64,000 bases of DNA. It comes from Methylomonas sp. AM2-LC (GTDB taxonomy: Bacteria; Pseudomonadota; Gammaproteobacteria; Methylococcales; Methylomonadaceae). How positions within the stretch are numbered: position 1 is the first letter of the stretch; each line of letters opens with the position of its first letter. The DNA is taken from NCBI RefSeq assembly GCF_039904985.1, contig NZ_CP157006.1, positions 224,758 to 288,757 on the forward strand, given 5' to 3'. Shown here in pieces: positions 24,796-34,152 of the stretch. The translations under genes were made by a program, and so were the position numbers. The notes under the pieces were generated by a model. It had not been told where the DNA came from. It searched no databases and saw only the letters and a list, made by a program, of their open reading frames with translations.

Positions 24796-25536
24796 ATGAA
24801 TATTTCGTTTGAAATCGTACCGAGAAGCTTGCATGCTTTCGATGAGCAATATACCTTTGTACAAAAGCTGGATGATGGCATTAATTTGATCAATGTTCCA
24901 GATATTCAACGATTCGAAATTCGGAGTTGGGAATTGTCTGCACAAGTTGACCGTAATAAATATAGATTTATTCCGCATTTTCGGGCAATAGATTTTAAGA
25001 TCGAAAATGGCGAATTACATCGAATTATTGAGATGTATCAGCTTGATAGTGTGTTATTGGTGACGGGTGACCCACCTGAAGGTTTAAAGCGTGCTTATTA
25101 CAATACAGACGTAGTTGATCTGATTCGGGATTTACGAAATCACTTTCCGCTGTTAAATATTTATGCAGGGTTTGATCCGCATCGGAAAGGTTTACTGGAC
25201 GAATGTGATTATATTCAGCGCAAAGCTGATGCTGGTGCAACTGGATTTTTTTCGCAACCTTTTTATGACCATCGACTGATCGATATATATATAGAACATA
25301 TGGAAGGCTTGGAAACTTACATTGGTATTAGCCCGATTACCAGTCTAGCCTCTATGAATTATTGGGAGGTAAAAAATAGAGTGAAATTCCCTAAGGACTT
25401 TAGGCCGGATTATGATTGGAACGTTGAATTTGCAAATCGAGTCATTGCTACTGCGGGAGCTGCAGGAGCAAATGTTTATTTCATGCCAATTCGGATTGAT
25501 TTAGAAAGGTATTTTGAGGGAATTAAGTTGCGTTGA
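24796..25536 (+). CDS. metF: Methylenetetrahydrofolate reductase-like protein
   Basis: The 246-residue product is shorter than typical MetF (about 290). It retains the family landmarks: ISFEIVPRS near the N-terminus (flavin/folate barrel), VLLVTGDPP (about residues 84-92), YAGFDPHRKG, IQRKADAGATGFFSQPFYD (about 140-158) and GISPITSLASMNYW (about 176-189). MetF reduces 5,10-methylene-THF to 5-methyl-THF for methionine synthesis, using FAD. The segment between the first strand and VTGDPP is compressed compared with MetF, so substrate or partner may differ. Why a transposon cargo carries a folate gene is unclear. Start at 24796 chosen by alignment of the SFE motif. Confidence 0.7.
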   Translation: MNISFEIVPRSLHAFDEQYTFVQKLDDGINLINVPDIQRFEIRSWELSAQVDRNKYRFIPHFRAIDFKIENGELHRIIEMYQLDSVLLVTGDPPEGLKRAYYNTDVVDLIRDLRNHFPLLNIYAGFDPHRKGLLDECDYIQRKADAGATGFFSQPFYDHRLIDIYIEHMEGLETYIGISPITSLASMNYWEVKNRVKFPKDFRPDYDWNVEFANRVIATAGAAGANVYFMPIRIDLERYFEGIKLR

Positions 25537-25655
25537 GTTCGCCGTTTTCTTTTAAATTTCCGATTTGTCAATTATTAGCGTTGAGTTTTCCAGAAAAGCC
25601 GATGAATCCTGATTGATGGCTCCAGTCAACGATGAAATGGTCTAAGCTTATAAGT

Positions 25656-25959
25656 TCATTGAGCAATGACTTTACCCTGTTCAACGCTCTCTATCCTATC
25701 CCGCCCTAATGCACCACTACCTGCCAACAAACGCAAGCGTGCCGACCGCCATTCTGCCAGCGTTCTAATCCGTTCTTGCGCCGCATCGGCAAACGCTGTT
25801 TGGGTGGTGAGCATCTCCATAATATCTGCAGCACCCTTATCATAACGGCGTTGAGAGGTGGCAAGCGCCTCCTGTGCGGCGTTCAACAATGTTGCAGAAT
25901 AACTCAGGTTTTGCAGAGAAGACGTGGCATCGGCATAAGCTTTAACCACTTCCATCAAG
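25656..25959 (-). pseudogene. 3' fragment of a TolC-family outer-membrane efflux gene
   Basis: The minus strand encodes the end of a TolC/OprM-type protein: VVKAYADATSSLQNL, then AAQEALATSQRRYDKGAADI, MLTTQTAFADAAQERIRTLAEW and a final ARLRLLAGSGALG. The YxxGxxxxxxxLxxQ pattern and helical heptads are typical. Its 5' portion is cut off by the second TIME at 25960. No adjacent pump genes remain. Confidence 0.75.
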
Positions 25960-26284
25960 GGGGTCCTGTGGAACAACCCCCATAAGTGTTCGTTCTAGCT
26001 ATGTTTCTTCATGAATTGATCGGAACTGGCTTTTTAAATGCATCACTTGATGAATAAGGGGGGCGCATATCCTATTTTCATACGGATTAGTCCAGCTAAA
26101 CCCTGAAGTTTTTTTGAACCTGCAAGACGAACCTATAGACTTTCAGAAATTATGTTTCCAATCTTGCGTGTAAAAATGCCTTTTAAAATCAGTCTCATAA
26201 ACTTTATAAATTATTTAAAATGGTATTGATGAAAAGTGGCTTAGATCAGAACGAACACTTATGGGGGTTGTTCCACAGGACCCC
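25960..26284 (+). mobile_element. Tn3-derived miniature element (TIME), copy 2
   Basis: 325 bp, same sequence and orientation as 23112..23436. The flanks (tcaag / tataa) do not match each other, so this copy did not simply insert here. Confidence 0.85.
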
Positions 26285-26506
26285 TATAACGCTATTATTT
26301 TAAACACCGTTTATGAACGGATGCTTGCCGCTGGGACGAGCCAAGCAATTATCGATGAATTTGCCAGAATCTCACCCATTGCCTGGTCGCACATTGCATT
26401 CACTGGCAAGTACAATTTTAGAAAAAGCAATGGTGATATTGATGTGGATGCGATGGCAAATGAGCTTGAAAAACATTTAAAACGGTACTTCTGGAAAGAG
26501 GCTTAG
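26285..26506 (+). pseudogene. 3' end of a Tn3-family transposase gene
   Basis: Reads NAIILNTVYERMLAAGTSQ, then FARISPIAWSHIAFTGKYNF to a stop at 26504..26506. This is the C-terminal signature of Tn3 TnpA (ISPxAWxHIxFxGxYxF). The right inverted repeat follows at once (26509..26546). The rest of the transposase is missing, so the composite cannot supply its own. Confidence 0.8.
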
Positions 26507-26551
26507 ATCAGAACGAACACTTTTGGGGGTTCTTCCACAGGACCCCTTTCT

Positions 26552-26594
26552 GGCATAGTCATTTTTAATTTGCTAGAATTGGATCGTACGATCC
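26552..26594 (+). promoter_or_regulatory. Promoter and palindromic operator for the SprT-like gene
   Basis: An extended -10 (TGCTAGAAT, 26572..26580) lies 17 bases after TGGCAT. It is followed directly by the 14-bp perfect palindrome GGATCGTACGATCC (26581..26594), well placed for repression. Confidence 0.5.
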
Positions 26595-26617
26595 ATATTC
26601 TGACTGAGATTATTATC

Positions 26618-27478
26618 ATGACTTCGGATAATCGCGATCTATTAGATCCTTCCTCACAGTTTTATTCAACGCTGACAGCGGCGTTCAATCATTTCAACGA
26701 GACTTTGTTTGACTCAAAATTGCCACCTGTAATCTTTGTTACGCAGCGAAAGAAGAATGTCATGGGACATTATTCATATGCCAGGTGGCGTAATGATACT
26801 AAATATTGCGATGAATTGGCCGTAAACCCAACCTATTTTGCAAAATCCGCACTGATTGATTTGCTAAGTCTTTTGGTTCATGAGCTCTGTCACGAATGGC
26901 AGGCGCATTTCGGTAATCCTGGTCGCAGGGGATATCACAATCGGGAATGGTCTAGAAAAATGCAATCCATTGGGTTGATGCCTTCTGATACAGGTAAAGA
27001 AGGTGGAGCAAAAACCGGTGAGAAAATGTCAGATTATATTATTCCACGTGGAAAATTTATCATTGAAGCTGGCAACTTGGTTTCATCGGGATTCTTTATG
27101 CCGTGGATAGATCGATACTCCGTCAGCAGAAAATTGTATCTGCCTACTATACCACCTAGATATGGTAAACCAGAAAGAATCATGGAAGCCATAGAATCGA
27201 AAGAAACACCCCTGGAAACATCAACGAGCATTGAGAATCCCAGCAAAATAAAAAATATGTTGGAATCAATGGGATTGAATGACAAGGCGGCTGAAATTCT
27301 CTCGGTTGATCTTGAGTCCTTATTATCTGCGGAAGACAACCCTTCCGGAGTGGAGATATATCCTCCTAGGAACTTTAAGACAAAATATACCTGCCCAGTT
27401 TGTAGCGTTAACATTTGGGGTAGGCCTAAGTTGGATGTTTTGTGTATAACCTGCAATATTCAGTTCATCGAGATATAA
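26618..27478 (+). CDS. SprT-like zinc metalloprotease
   Basis: The 286-residue product has the SprT/Spartan-like catalytic helix LVHELCHEWQAH (HExxH, about residues 85-96) after a strand containing MGHYSYARW. A second half ends with a zinc ribbon, CPVC...CITC (about 262-282). Plasmid SprT-like proteins are common on conjugative elements and may act on DNA-bound proteins; that role is inferred from the Spartan relationship. The ATG at 26618 is preferred to 26570, because 26570 lies upstream of the operator palindrome. 27479..27816 holds no supportable gene. Confidence 0.75.
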   Translation: MTSDNRDLLDPSSQFYSTLTAAFNHFNETLFDSKLPPVIFVTQRKKNVMGHYSYARWRNDTKYCDELAVNPTYFAKSALIDLLSLLVHELCHEWQAHFGNPGRRGYHNREWSRKMQSIGLMPSDTGKEGGAKTGEKMSDYIIPRGKFIIEAGNLVSSGFFMPWIDRYSVSRKLYLPTIPPRYGKPERIMEAIESKETPLETSTSIENPSKIKNMLESMGLNDKAAEILSVDLESLLSAEDNPSGVEIYPPRNFKTKYTCPVCSVNIWGRPKLDVLCITCNIQFIEI

Positions 27479-28082
27479 AAATTTATCGCACCCAGGACAC
27501 CTACTAGCGAGCAAATCATCTATGAAGTTGCAGTAGCGGAGTGATATAGAATTTATTTTATTGTTAGATAATGTGTGTTGATATTTGAATTATTTTGTTT
27601 CATTGTTTTAACTATTGTTGAGCTATCAATCCCAAGCAATTGGTACCGGCACGGTTAATGATTTCGACGACAAAAACATAAATCCATGAATCTAAAATGG
27701 GAACGCACTATCGTGAGGTGTTGCAGGTTACTGAGAAAACACACCCTGAAACTGGAAGCGTAAAGAGACTATTTGGTTGTGAATCGCTGAACGTAGCTTC
27801 AATCTGTAAACAGAGTTTTCATTGGGGTTGTAAGCCGGAACCCCAGAAAATTTTGTCACATTGAATAAACCTATTTTGTGTATTCCAGCAACCAGTTCCG
27901 ATTCCACTCAGACCATCGATTCCGGCACGAATCCACCAGTAGTGAATGTCGGCTTTTGAGAGTGGTGAATTGACGCAACCGACCCATTGCGGTCAGTCAC
28001 TCGATCTGATTCAATGGCCGCAATTTGATCAATTTCGGACGTTGTTATTTATTAATGATAATATACAGAAAGGAAACTGCAC

Positions 28083-28664
28083 GTGGACGAGTCAAAATTT
28101 CAGAAACTTCTTACCGAACGAGGTGTTGTGATTGTTCACTTCTCTCACTTCGCCGTAATGGGGCACTATGTGGAGTTTCCAGATGATCTTGAACATGCAA
28201 TCGCCTTCTACCAATCTGAGACTCGATCCTGTTGCGCCTTCTGGCCTAGGCACAACATGAACCTACCAGGCTCTGTTGGCGTAATATTCAGACCCAGATT
28301 TGAACAAGTTCTATCTGTCCGGGCAGACGACTCTGGATCATCTGACTTCGGAGGCGCAGAAAATTCAGGTGGTCACGCACCTTCCGAACAGACCATTTTG
28401 GAAAGCCTCAATGTTACTGCGGGGCGCTACAACGAGTGGAGAGTAAGAGGCGCAGAGCCAGTTGGTATCTTCGTAGCCAACACTAACGATATATACGCCA
28501 AGAGGAAGACACAACTTTCACATAACGGCGAAACTTTTGAGGAAATTGGTTACACAAATATCGCAATATCATCAGTTTTCGAGGCGTTCCCAGAAATGCC
28601 AATCTTCACAATGAGGGCAGGCGAACTTTTTTGCATACGCGATAATGCCGCTAAGATTTATTGA
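28083..28664 (+). CDS. Hypothetical protein, 193 residues
   Basis: A GTG start at 28083 follows aaaggaaactgcac. The product begins MDESKFQKLLTERGVVIVHF and contains HFAVMGHYVEFPDDL, a Gly/Ser-rich loop (DDSGSSDFGGAENSGG) and RYNEWRVRGAEPVGIFV. The mix of strands and conserved Trp/His looks like a folded cytoplasmic protein, but no family is recognised. A GTTAGCG word 37 bases after the stop matches the right core of attC-like site 1, so it may once have been a cassette gene. Confidence 0.6.
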   Translation: MDESKFQKLLTERGVVIVHFSHFAVMGHYVEFPDDLEHAIAFYQSETRSCCAFWPRHNMNLPGSVGVIFRPRFEQVLSVRADDSGSSDFGGAENSGGHAPSEQTILESLNVTAGRYNEWRVRGAEPVGIFVANTNDIYAKRKTQLSHNGETFEEIGYTNIAISSVFEAFPEMPIFTMRAGELFCIRDNAAKIY

Positions 28665-28710
28665 AACCATCGTCGCTTTGCGGCACAACTTAATTAAGGC
28701 GTTAGCGCCA
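28665..28710 (+). other. Possible degenerate attC right end
   Basis: GGCGTTAGCGCC at 28699..28710 equals the right core and flank of the site at 18243, and is followed by a similar aaggag. A convincing left arm is missing. Confidence 0.25.
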
Positions 28711-28817
28711 TGAAGGAGATGATCTTTGATTAGCGAAAAAGGTATTTCAGTTGGTTTGGTAGCCTTTTTTAGACATTCTAGGCTTTGGAGACAAGGTGTA
28801 TGTAGATCTTCCTTCTT

Positions 28818-29678
28818 TTGTTACGAGAAAATTCTACTTTTAAGCGGTCCTTTTTTCAGGGGTGGATTACCCTCGAACCAAACTTTAAGTTAAAGGAGTT
28901 CTTTTTGCTTTCATATAGGGAAATCGATGACGATTATTGCTTGGGCATTGAGTTTGATGTTACCGATGTCGACTCATTAGCCAAGACAATTGCTTTAGTT
29001 CTTATTCAAGAATACGACATGGCTCGTAACTTAGTGACTGGAAATACTTTTTCAGAGGACACTGCCCAATTTGACCAAGACGAAATTGAAGACATCATCC
29101 AACGCCGCCTACACCCGACAGTCGTTTACCACCGCGATGGATTCCTGTTTCAACTTATGATGTGGCTCGCGGCCCATCTTGACTTGCAAGACAGCGATCT
29201 TGTAGCACTTCCACACTCGCAGGGTTCTGCGAAAGGTCAGGACAGTATCGTTGTCCATCGTTCTACGGATGCAGTGGTCGCGTTAACGATCTGTGAAGAT
29301 AAAGCGACAGAGAATCCTCGCGATATGGTTCGAGATGAGGTTTGGCCTGAAATTAAGGAGTATGAACAAGGAGGAAGACGGGACGAACTGCGATCAAACA
29401 TAATTGCAACGCTTGGTACTGGTGGCATTCCTAGTGCTGAGGCTCAAAATCTGATTCGCGGTATCTCTTGGAGCGGCAAACGTCGTTATCGTGTGCGTGT
29501 TACCGTTGAACCTAATCAGCGCACATCTAAATTATTCAAAGGTTTCGAAGAAATCGTCAACGGCGACAACGAAATGCGTAGAGGCGAAACTACAATATTG
29601 CCGTCGATGCGAAACTGGATGACAACCCTTGCTGGCAAAATTGAAAACGAGCTTCGTTGCTTTACACCTGGAGTTTAG
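28818..29678 (+). CDS. Putative PD-(D/E)XK-type nuclease partner of a helicase (Hachiman HamA-like role)
   Basis: The 286-residue frame opens with TTG at 28818; the true start may lie further in, since upstream sequence looks frameshifted. A possible restriction-nuclease core is KGQDSIVVHR...VALTICEDKATEN (about residues 137-165), with D and the ExK pair EDK. DEVWPEIKEY follows. The length and the tight coupling to a Ski2-like helicase (2-base gap) match nuclease-helicase defence pairs such as Hachiman HamAB, but I cannot see a diagnostic HamA motif. Upstream, 28727..28840 holds fragments (FLDILGFGDKVYV) that suggest a lost neighbour. Confidence 0.5.
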   Translation: MLRENSTFKRSFFQGWITLEPNFKLKEFFLLSYREIDDDYCLGIEFDVTDVDSLAKTIALVLIQEYDMARNLVTGNTFSEDTAQFDQDEIEDIIQRRLHPTVVYHRDGFLFQLMMWLAAHLDLQDSDLVALPHSQGSAKGQDSIVVHRSTDAVVALTICEDKATENPRDMVRDEVWPEIKEYEQGGRRDELRSNIIATLGTGGIPSAEAQNLIRGISWSGKRRYRVRVTVEPNQRTSKLFKGFEEIVNGDNEMRRGETTILPSMRNWMTTLAGKIENELRCFTPGV

Positions 29679-29680
29679 CA

Positions 29681-32600
29681 ATGTTTGATGCTGAGACCAC
29701 CAGTTTCATCCAGTCGGCTGTTCCTCTTGAAGGCTTGGATTTAGAAAAACTTCCGCAACAACTTACAGAAGCCTATGCAAATGTAGTCTCCGCTCGCCTT
29801 GGTGCAGTGAATATTGATGCTGAAGAAACACCTGCCAATTGGCAGGCTATGATTTTAGAGCTACGGCGCATAGCTGAAACATACGAAGGTCTTACGATAT
29901 TCCTTCCCGAGAATGATAATCACCGTCCATCCTGCGCTTTCGTAGCAGGATCGGCTCATTTCACTCTGAATCAAGCTGGGCGTATACAGGCTAGACTTTC
30001 TGGAAATGAGCAATCGTTCCCTTCGCTGTCTCCATATGCAGTAGCCCCTGAAGTCGCCGCGGCGTTACTTTTCCTAATCGGCGGACATCAAGCCGATGCG
30101 GCTGAAACAGCCAAGACATTCAATAAGGAAGATGCTAGTCCTGTAAGTAAACAATTGCTCGATTTTATAGCAGCGCTTGCATCTGGAAATGGGCAAAATC
30201 TTCGCCAAATCGCAGATATATCGCTGGTAACAGTGCAGAGATCCGATAGAGATTATTTGGCTGTGGCTGCTGATGTCATGTGGCGATCGCTTGCCAGTGC
30301 TGTTCAAATGATTGCAAAAGCCGTCCTTGGATTAGCGGCGGAAAATCCTATCGTGGTAATCAACGATGTTATTCAGCGGTTATCGAGTGCTAATCAACCA
30401 TTACATATTGGAAATTCAACTGTAAGACTCCAGCTCCAGCTAGCAGGCCCATATCATCTTGCTAAGCTTCTTTATGCAGCGACCGAAACACTGCTCAACT
30501 CTGCCGTTACCGCAACGAATCCACCAACTGGTACTGATAGTGCGACATGGTCAAATCTCACAAATCACCTAGCTGCTCAACGACCGTTTCTTTGGCGAAA
30601 CCACATAAAAGCCATTGATGAGGGATTTCTTGAAAGCGGTGCTTCATTTGTACTTACTTTTCCTACGGGGGCAGGCAAGACGACGATTACCGAACTTCGA
30701 ATCGCTACTGAATTGATAAGGGGGCGAACGGTTGTCTACTTGGCACCAACAAGAGCGCTCGTCGATCAAGTGGCTAATGAAATTTCTCGTACCGTTCGGC
30801 CTATAGCTCGTGATGTCGTGCTAGGAAGATTTCTCGAAGATTTTGGTGAATTAGCTGAAGGAAAAGTATTTGTCCAAACGCCCGAACAATGCTTGGCTTA
30901 TCTGACACATGATCCAGATGGTCATAGCAATATTGGTTTGATTGTTGTCGATGAATGCCATCAGCTCTGCGAACGTCCAAACGCCGATGGTTCGTCTCGT
31001 CTTCCTGGCCGTCGGGCTGTCGATGCCATGTGGGCCTTGTTGTCGCTACTTCAGCGCTCCCCTGCTTCCGACATCATTTTAATTTCTGCCATGGTCCGCA
31101 ATGGTGGTGAGCTGGGTCAGTGGCTCGAAACCATAACGCAGAGACCGGCAAGGGTACTTGATCTCGGATGGAAGCCAACGCGTCAAGTGCGAGGTGTGGT
31201 TGCTTACGAAAATTCCGAGGTTACTTTACTTAATGCAGAACTTAGAAGACGAAAGAATGCAAAACCGGGCAAAACGCCGGGGGCCGCAGACAAAAGAGGG
31301 CTTATGACTACCCCTGTCGGGCTCTTCTGTCATACGCAAGTTTGGAATACTACAAGTACTTTCGCCAAATTTCCTTTGCTTCCTGAAAGCGTATCGCTCG
31401 GTGTAAATAATTACTGGGGACTTTCGGCAAATAGAAACGAGATCGCAGGAAAACTTCTCGGAGCAACGGCGCTTGCCGGAATGCGTCCTATAGTGTTCAG
31501 CCAAAATATTGATTGGACGAGTACGATTGCCGAGCACGGAGCCGCCGAATTGGAAAAAGCTGGCATAGGTCCAGTCATGTTACAGCCGAATGAAGAAGCC
31601 CTATTCATTGCGGCTTCGATAGAATTAGGCGACACCAGCTTAGTGGAGCGTCCAGTCCAGCAGCGGGTAGGTTTGCACCATGGCTTACTTCTTTTGCCTG
31701 AACGGCTTGCCATGGAATCGGCATTTCGACGAAAAGATGGATTGCTAGCCTTGGTCGCTACACCGACAGTCGCACAAGGGATTAATCTGCCTGCGGAAGC
31801 AGTCATCATCGCCGGCGACGACAGGTGGACGGCGGACGGTTCGGAAACTCTAGCCGTTCATGAACTGCTCAATGCTGCAGGTCGAGCTGGGCGTGCTGGA
31901 CATTATGCCCATGGGATCGTTATAGATCTTCCCGGTAAAGTCTTTTCGGTTGGTCGAAACAGTAGCGGCCGTATCACGTTCGATGGATTAGCGCACGTGA
32001 TGGAGCTATTTGGATCGCCTGATCAATGTTTGAACATAGTTGACCCTATAACCCAAGTGATCGATCGGATTGCAACAGCCGGTGTTAATTCGGATATTGG
32101 CGAATATTTAGTCCGTAAAATTGGAGGTGTCGATGACAATATTCTCCGAAAGGTACTCGGTGCTACCTTGGGAAATGCTTTGCGTTCAGAACGTGACCAA
32201 AGGGTAGAAGCACAAGCTTTGCTACTCAAAACAGTAGCCGCAGAAATAGATATCGCCGCGAATACGAACCAACTTGATACTGAAACCTGGATTGAACTGG
32301 CCACTCAAGCCGGAGTATCGCCCGTAACCCTCGCAACCCTGGCAGCATCTTTACCCGAAGTGGATAAATTTCAAGCTTGGCCCTTCAAGGATTTGCTTAA
32401 TTATCATGCTCAGCTTTTACTCAGATACCCTGGAATGCTATTTGGTTTTGTTGATCCTCAATCGTCTGATCTCAACCGCATAATGCCAAGTCGCAGTCAA
32501 CCCATAAATGGGCAAACTGTTTATGAAGATGTTCGTGATTGGGAGCAGCGTTGGCAGAACGCTCTACAAGATGTACTGCCACAGTGGCTATCGGGTCAAC

Positions 32601-33010
32601 CGCTAAATGTGATTGGAAATTCTCTTCACGCCCACCGAGGGGCGAAAGGGCACGTAAAAGCAATACAGTTGGGTCGTCGATTTGCGCTCCAGGCTGCCGG
32701 CGGATTAGGTCATGGAGTTTCATTAGTCGCCCAAGTATTTGAGCGTAAGTACTCCGAAAAGGCCTCTCCAACACTATTATCTTGGCTTCGGTTAATAGCA
32801 GGCTGTGTGAGGGAAGGTTTTGACGACCCAGATAAATTACTCCTATTCTGGTATCTACGACGCTCCGAACCTGGCCTCTACCCTCGGGTACGTATCCATC
32901 AAATTTTCAACGAAAATGTTATCGGGCAACTTCAATCATGGCAAGATGAACCAGATATCGAAGCTCGTAGGCGCTTAATTCGTAACTTGATCGGCGAGGT
33001 TTCTGAATGA
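29681..33010 (+). CDS. SF2 Ski2-like DNA/RNA helicase, putative defence ATPase
   Basis: The 1109-residue protein has complete SF2 motifs: FPTGAGKTT (I, about 326-334), VVYLAPTRALVDQV (Ia), DECHQ (II, about 424), SAM (III, about 469), ATPTVAQGINLP (V, about 692) and NAAGRAGRAGHY (VI, about 730), the Ski2/Hel308 style. The first 300 residues and last 350 have no recognised domain. The start at 29681 follows ctggag and is two bases past the upstream stop. Its own stop overlaps a YhcG-like remnant by ATGA, so the ancestral operon had three genes: nuclease-like, helicase, YhcG nuclease. The helicase core is intact. A role in anti-phage defence is inference from that architecture. Confidence 0.7.
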   Translation: MFDAETTSFIQSAVPLEGLDLEKLPQQLTEAYANVVSARLGAVNIDAEETPANWQAMILELRRIAETYEGLTIFLPENDNHRPSCAFVAGSAHFTLNQAGRIQARLSGNEQSFPSLSPYAVAPEVAAALLFLIGGHQADAAETAKTFNKEDASPVSKQLLDFIAALASGNGQNLRQIADISLVTVQRSDRDYLAVAADVMWRSLASAVQMIAKAVLGLAAENPIVVINDVIQRLSSANQPLHIGNSTVRLQLQLAGPYHLAKLLYAATETLLNSAVTATNPPTGTDSATWSNLTNHLAAQRPFLWRNHIKAIDEGFLESGASFVLTFPTGAGKTTITELRIATELIRGRTVVYLAPTRALVDQVANEISRTVRPIARDVVLGRFLEDFGELAEGKVFVQTPEQCLAYLTHDPDGHSNIGLIVVDECHQLCERPNADGSSRLPGRRAVDAMWALLSLLQRSPASDIILISAMVRNGGELGQWLETITQRPARVLDLGWKPTRQVRGVVAYENSEVTLLNAELRRRKNAKPGKTPGAADKRGLMTTPVGLFCHTQVWNTTSTFAKFPLLPESVSLGVNNYWGLSANRNEIAGKLLGATALAGMRPIVFSQNIDWTSTIAEHGAAELEKAGIGPVMLQPNEEALFIAASIELGDTSLVERPVQQRVGLHHGLLLLPERLAMESAFRRKDGLLALVATPTVAQGINLPAEAVIIAGDDRWTADGSETLAVHELLNAAGRAGRAGHYAHGIVIDLPGKVFSVGRNSSGRITFDGLAHVMELFGSPDQCLNIVDPITQVIDRIATAGVNSDIGEYLVRKIGGVDDNILRKVLGATLGNALRSERDQRVEAQALLLKTVAAEIDIAANTNQLDTETWIELATQAGVSPVTLATLAASLPEVDKFQAWPFKDLLNYHAQLLLRYPGMLFGFVDPQSSDLNRIMPSRSQPINGQTVYEDVRDWEQRWQNALQDVLPQWLSGQPLNVIGNSLHAHRGAKGHVKAIQLGRRFALQAAGGLGHGVSLVAQVFERKYSEKASPTLLSWLRLIAGCVREGFDDPDKLLLFWYLRRSEPGLYPRVRIHQIFNENVIGQLQSWQDEPDIEARRRLIRNLIGEVSE

Positions 33011-33245
33011 CGCCAGATGCCATTTCCCTGATCGACATCGCCAAGTTACTACACCGACTGGCTAACCGAGTTCAAAACCCGTAACCATTCCGCCCAGCAA
33101 CGCGCGGCGTTATCCTTCAATTGCGAATTGATCTTGGTGTATTGGCAAATCGGTCGCAACATACTGGAACTGCAAGAGCAACAAGGCTGCGAGAGGGCGA
33201 AGGTGATCGAACGGCCTTCAGCTGTTTTCAAACCAATTTTGTAGG
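33007..33245 (+). pseudogene. 5' remnant of a DUF1016/YhcG nuclease gene
   Basis: Begins MTPDAISLIDIAKLL with its ATG overlapping the helicase stop (ATGA). After a frame change near 33055 it reads WLTEFKTRNHSAQQRAALSF and ELILVYWQIGRNILELQEQQ, the N-terminal signature of DUF1016 proteins (compare RLYWEIGQLIETRQKQQGWG in the intact gene at 57034). Only about the first 70 residues remain. 33246..33460 holds no recognisable gene. Confidence 0.65.
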
Positions 33246-33460
33246 GCGCGTCAACCCGAGCGTCTGGGCAGGGCAATCGTCTGAATTCAACCGTTCGACA
33301 GGTTTTTTAACCGACTTTTCCGGGGCTTCAATGTCTGCAATCAGAAGGTTTTCGCTCATTCGGAATCGCGCATGGATGGCAGCAATTGGCCGATACCCAG
33401 CATTCAAAATGTGGCTGGGTTTGTAGTGTAATCAATGGTGGATTTCATCGGGATACGCAC

Positions 33461-33937
33461 CTATTTCCAGCCGCCATCACATTCATCCCAATAACGGCCT
33501 GTTGATTCTTCCTGGAGTGACAGGTCGGTTATTTCGCAATTGCGAAAATCAGCTATTTGATAAATCTCATCCAGAATTTCGTCGATTTGTTCTTTCAGAT
33601 CGGCATCGTCGGCAAACTGAATCATAATCCGAGTTTCGATATCGTTCAGCTTCTGCCCTTGGTAATTTGTCAAAAGCATCCATGCGATTTTCTCTCGTAC
33701 TGCTTTTTTGCCGCGAGTAAATTTGCTGCCGTTTTCAACATGAACCCAAAGAATGATTGCAACGGATTTGTTCGCTTCGACTTCTGGATCGGCGCATTGT
33801 GTGCTTACTGCCAGTGACTTATGCTTGATTGCGCTGCTTATCGTACTGCGACTGCATTTAATAGTTTTCTGTACAACGTTCCATGAAGGGTGACCGTAAG
33901 GATTGCACCGTAAATGGGCAATAGCGGCTATTTTCAT
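33461..33937 (-). CDS. Hypothetical protein, 158 residues
   Basis: Begins MKIAAIAHLRCNPYGHPSWN, with a possible helix-turn-helix near residues 20-40 (NVVQKTIKCSRSTISSAIKH). A hydrophobic strand (SVAIILWVHVENG) and an acidic region (LKEQIDEILDEIYQIADF) follow. No family is recognised. It is convergent to the broken YhcG gene, alone on its strand, and could be a small regulator. Confidence 0.5.
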   Translation of the reverse strand: MKIAAIAHLRCNPYGHPSWNVVQKTIKCSRSTISSAIKHKSLAVSTQCADPEVEANKSVAIILWVHVENGSKFTRGKKAVREKIAWMLLTNYQGQKLNDIETRIMIQFADDADLKEQIDEILDEIYQIADFRNCEITDLSLQEESTGRYWDECDGGWK

Positions 33938-34152
33938 GCGTATCTAGCCTCTAGATGGGGTATTCTTCCATATTTGACATCGTTTTGTGAATTTTATAAG
34001 TGATTTAAGCGAAAGATTTGGTATACTAAAGCCAATTATTGGCAAAATATGGTGATTTTTACGTCAAATAATCCTAAATCACCTGAGTTTGTTTACTATT
34101 ACCCATTTACGGTGCAATCCTTACGGTCCCCCTGGCGCGTCAGCAGGCACGC

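Larger units (their letters stand above)
23112..26546. mobile_element. Tn3-derived composite transposon with TIME ends
   Basis: Bounded by inverted repeats starting GGGGTCCTGTGGAA (23112) and ending TTCCACAGGACCCC (26546), about 36 of 38 positions matching, and by 5-bp direct duplications TTTCT at 23107..23111 and 26547..26551. Inside are a full miniature element, about 2.5 kb of cargo, a second identical miniature element, and the 3' end of a Tn3-type transposase gene. The outer duplications show that the whole 3.4 kb moved as one unit. Confidence 0.8.

Noticed and set aside
27697..27864. 55-codon frame MGTHYREVLQVTEKTHPE...
   Set aside because: Ends inside the Tn3-type inverted repeat; probably chance.
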